A stretch of 13,951 bases of DNA from JBKJVQ01 sp046717125. GTDB lineage: Bacteria > Pseudomonadota > Alphaproteobacteria > Rhizobiales > Methyloligellaceae. Numbering within the stretch: position 1 is the first letter of the stretch; every line of letters begins with the position of its first letter. Below, in pieces: positions 13,534 through 13,951 of the stretch. The position numbers and the translations under genes were made by a program. Location: contig JBKJVQ010000147.1 of the NCBI GenBank assembly GCA_046717125.1, positions 1 through 13,951 of the forward strand. Reading direction: 5' to 3'. The notes under the pieces are model-generated. The model saw only the letters and a program-made list of their open reading frames with translations, did not search any database and was not told the DNA's origin.

Positions 13534-13951
13534 TCGCTTCAGCAGCCGGCAAAACCTGACTCTCGGCCGCGCGCGTTTTCGCAGCCTCGCCGTCGAGACC
13601 GACCTCCAGCTTGTGTTTGATTCGAACCGCGTCCTCGTCCGTCGGTTTCAAGTCGAGCGATTGCCGCCACTGGTAGCGCGCTTCGACCTTGCGCCCGATC
13701 TTCCAATAGACGTCGCCCAGATGATCGTTGATCACAGGATCGTCCGGCTTCAGCTCGACCGCGCGCTCCATCTGCTCGACGGCGGCCGGCAGGTCGCCCA
13801 TGCGGTAATGCGCCCAGCCGAGACTGTCGACAAAATAGCCGTCGTCGGGTTTCAGCTTCCCCGCCTTCCGGATCAGCTCGATCGCGGCGTTCAGGTTCTT
13901 GTTCTGATCGACCCATGAAAAGCCGAGATAGTTCAGGACCAGCGGCTGCTC
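13526..13951 (-). CDS. TPR-repeat protein, 3' part only
   Basis: The last 141 residues of a protein that continues past the window edge. Three tetratricopeptide units are visible at about 4-34 (YLGFSWVDQNKNLNAAIELI), 38-71 (GYFVDSLGWAHYRMGDLPAA) and 72-105 (PVINDHLGDVYWKIGRKVEA), followed by a charged Ala-rich tail. TPRs mediate protein-protein contacts; no enzymatic domain can be seen in this part. The pattern with VDSLGWAHYR and INDHLGDVYWK is that of a large lipoprotein-like TPR family often encoded just upstream of ispE in this order, as I recall; a signal peptide would be outside the window. The TGA stop lies in the end of the palindromic repeat. Confidence 0.9.
   Translation of the reverse strand, partial: EQPLVLNYLGFSWVDQNKNLNAAIELIRKAGKLKPDDGYFVDSLGWAHYRMGDLPAAVEQMERAVELKPDDPVINDHLGDVYWKIGRKVEARYQWRQSLDLKPTDEDAVRIKHKLEVGLDGEAAKTRAAESQVLPAAEAKR

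Noticed and set aside
1..13951. CRISPR array
   Set aside because: No set of regularly spaced direct repeats was found.

Overview
This is a GC-rich chromosomal segment whose gene content fits an alphaproteobacterium of the order Hyphomicrobiales, near the Bradyrhizobium/Rhodopseudomonas/Rhodoplanes side. Reasons: protein sequences that read like that group's (Rieske, Apt, MtnP, long-chain polyprenyl synthase), short palindromic intergenic repeats of types I recognise from those genomes, and frequent GTG/TTG starts. The placement is inference; no 16S gene is present.

Layout. (1) 174-2143, minus strand: hemF, then a small four-helix membrane protein, then an isochorismatase-like hydrolase. (2) 2372-5023, plus strand: petA-petB-petC, the whole cytochrome bc1 complex, divergent from hemF. 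(3) 5239-8473, plus strand: mtnP, a ParE/RelE-type toxin-antitoxin pair, apt and mtnA. MtnP splits methylthioadenosine into adenine and methylthioribose-1-phosphate; Apt turns the adenine into AMP and MtnA isomerises the sugar phosphate, so the three enzymes handle both products of one reaction. (4) 8524-9489, minus strand: an unassigned radical SAM enzyme. (5) 9597-9671: tRNA-Gly(CCC), convergent with a TrmN6-like methyltransferase and a DUF2007 protein (minus strand). (6) 10750-11763, plus strand: a polyprenyl diphosphate synthase for the ubiquinone side chain, behind a visible promoter. (7) 11782-13951, minus strand: a bactofilin with an unexpected C-terminal CSPG/cadherin-like domain, ispE, and the 3' end of a TPR protein.

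Functional theme: heme synthesis (HemF), the bc1 complex, isoprenoid precursor supply (IspE) and quinone tail synthesis all feed aerobic respiration, while the central cluster is methylthioadenosine/adenine salvage.

Most of the window is ordinary core genome. The points worth a second look are the bactofilin-CSPG fusion, ispE lacking any ATG/GTG/TTG start before its catalytic motif and abutting a compound palindromic repeat, the cysteine-rich radical SAM protein, the toxin-antitoxin pair embedded in the salvage cluster, and palindromic repeats that form the tail of mtnA and fill the apt-mtnA gap. I found no CRISPR array, transposase, phage gene or clear new multi-gene system.
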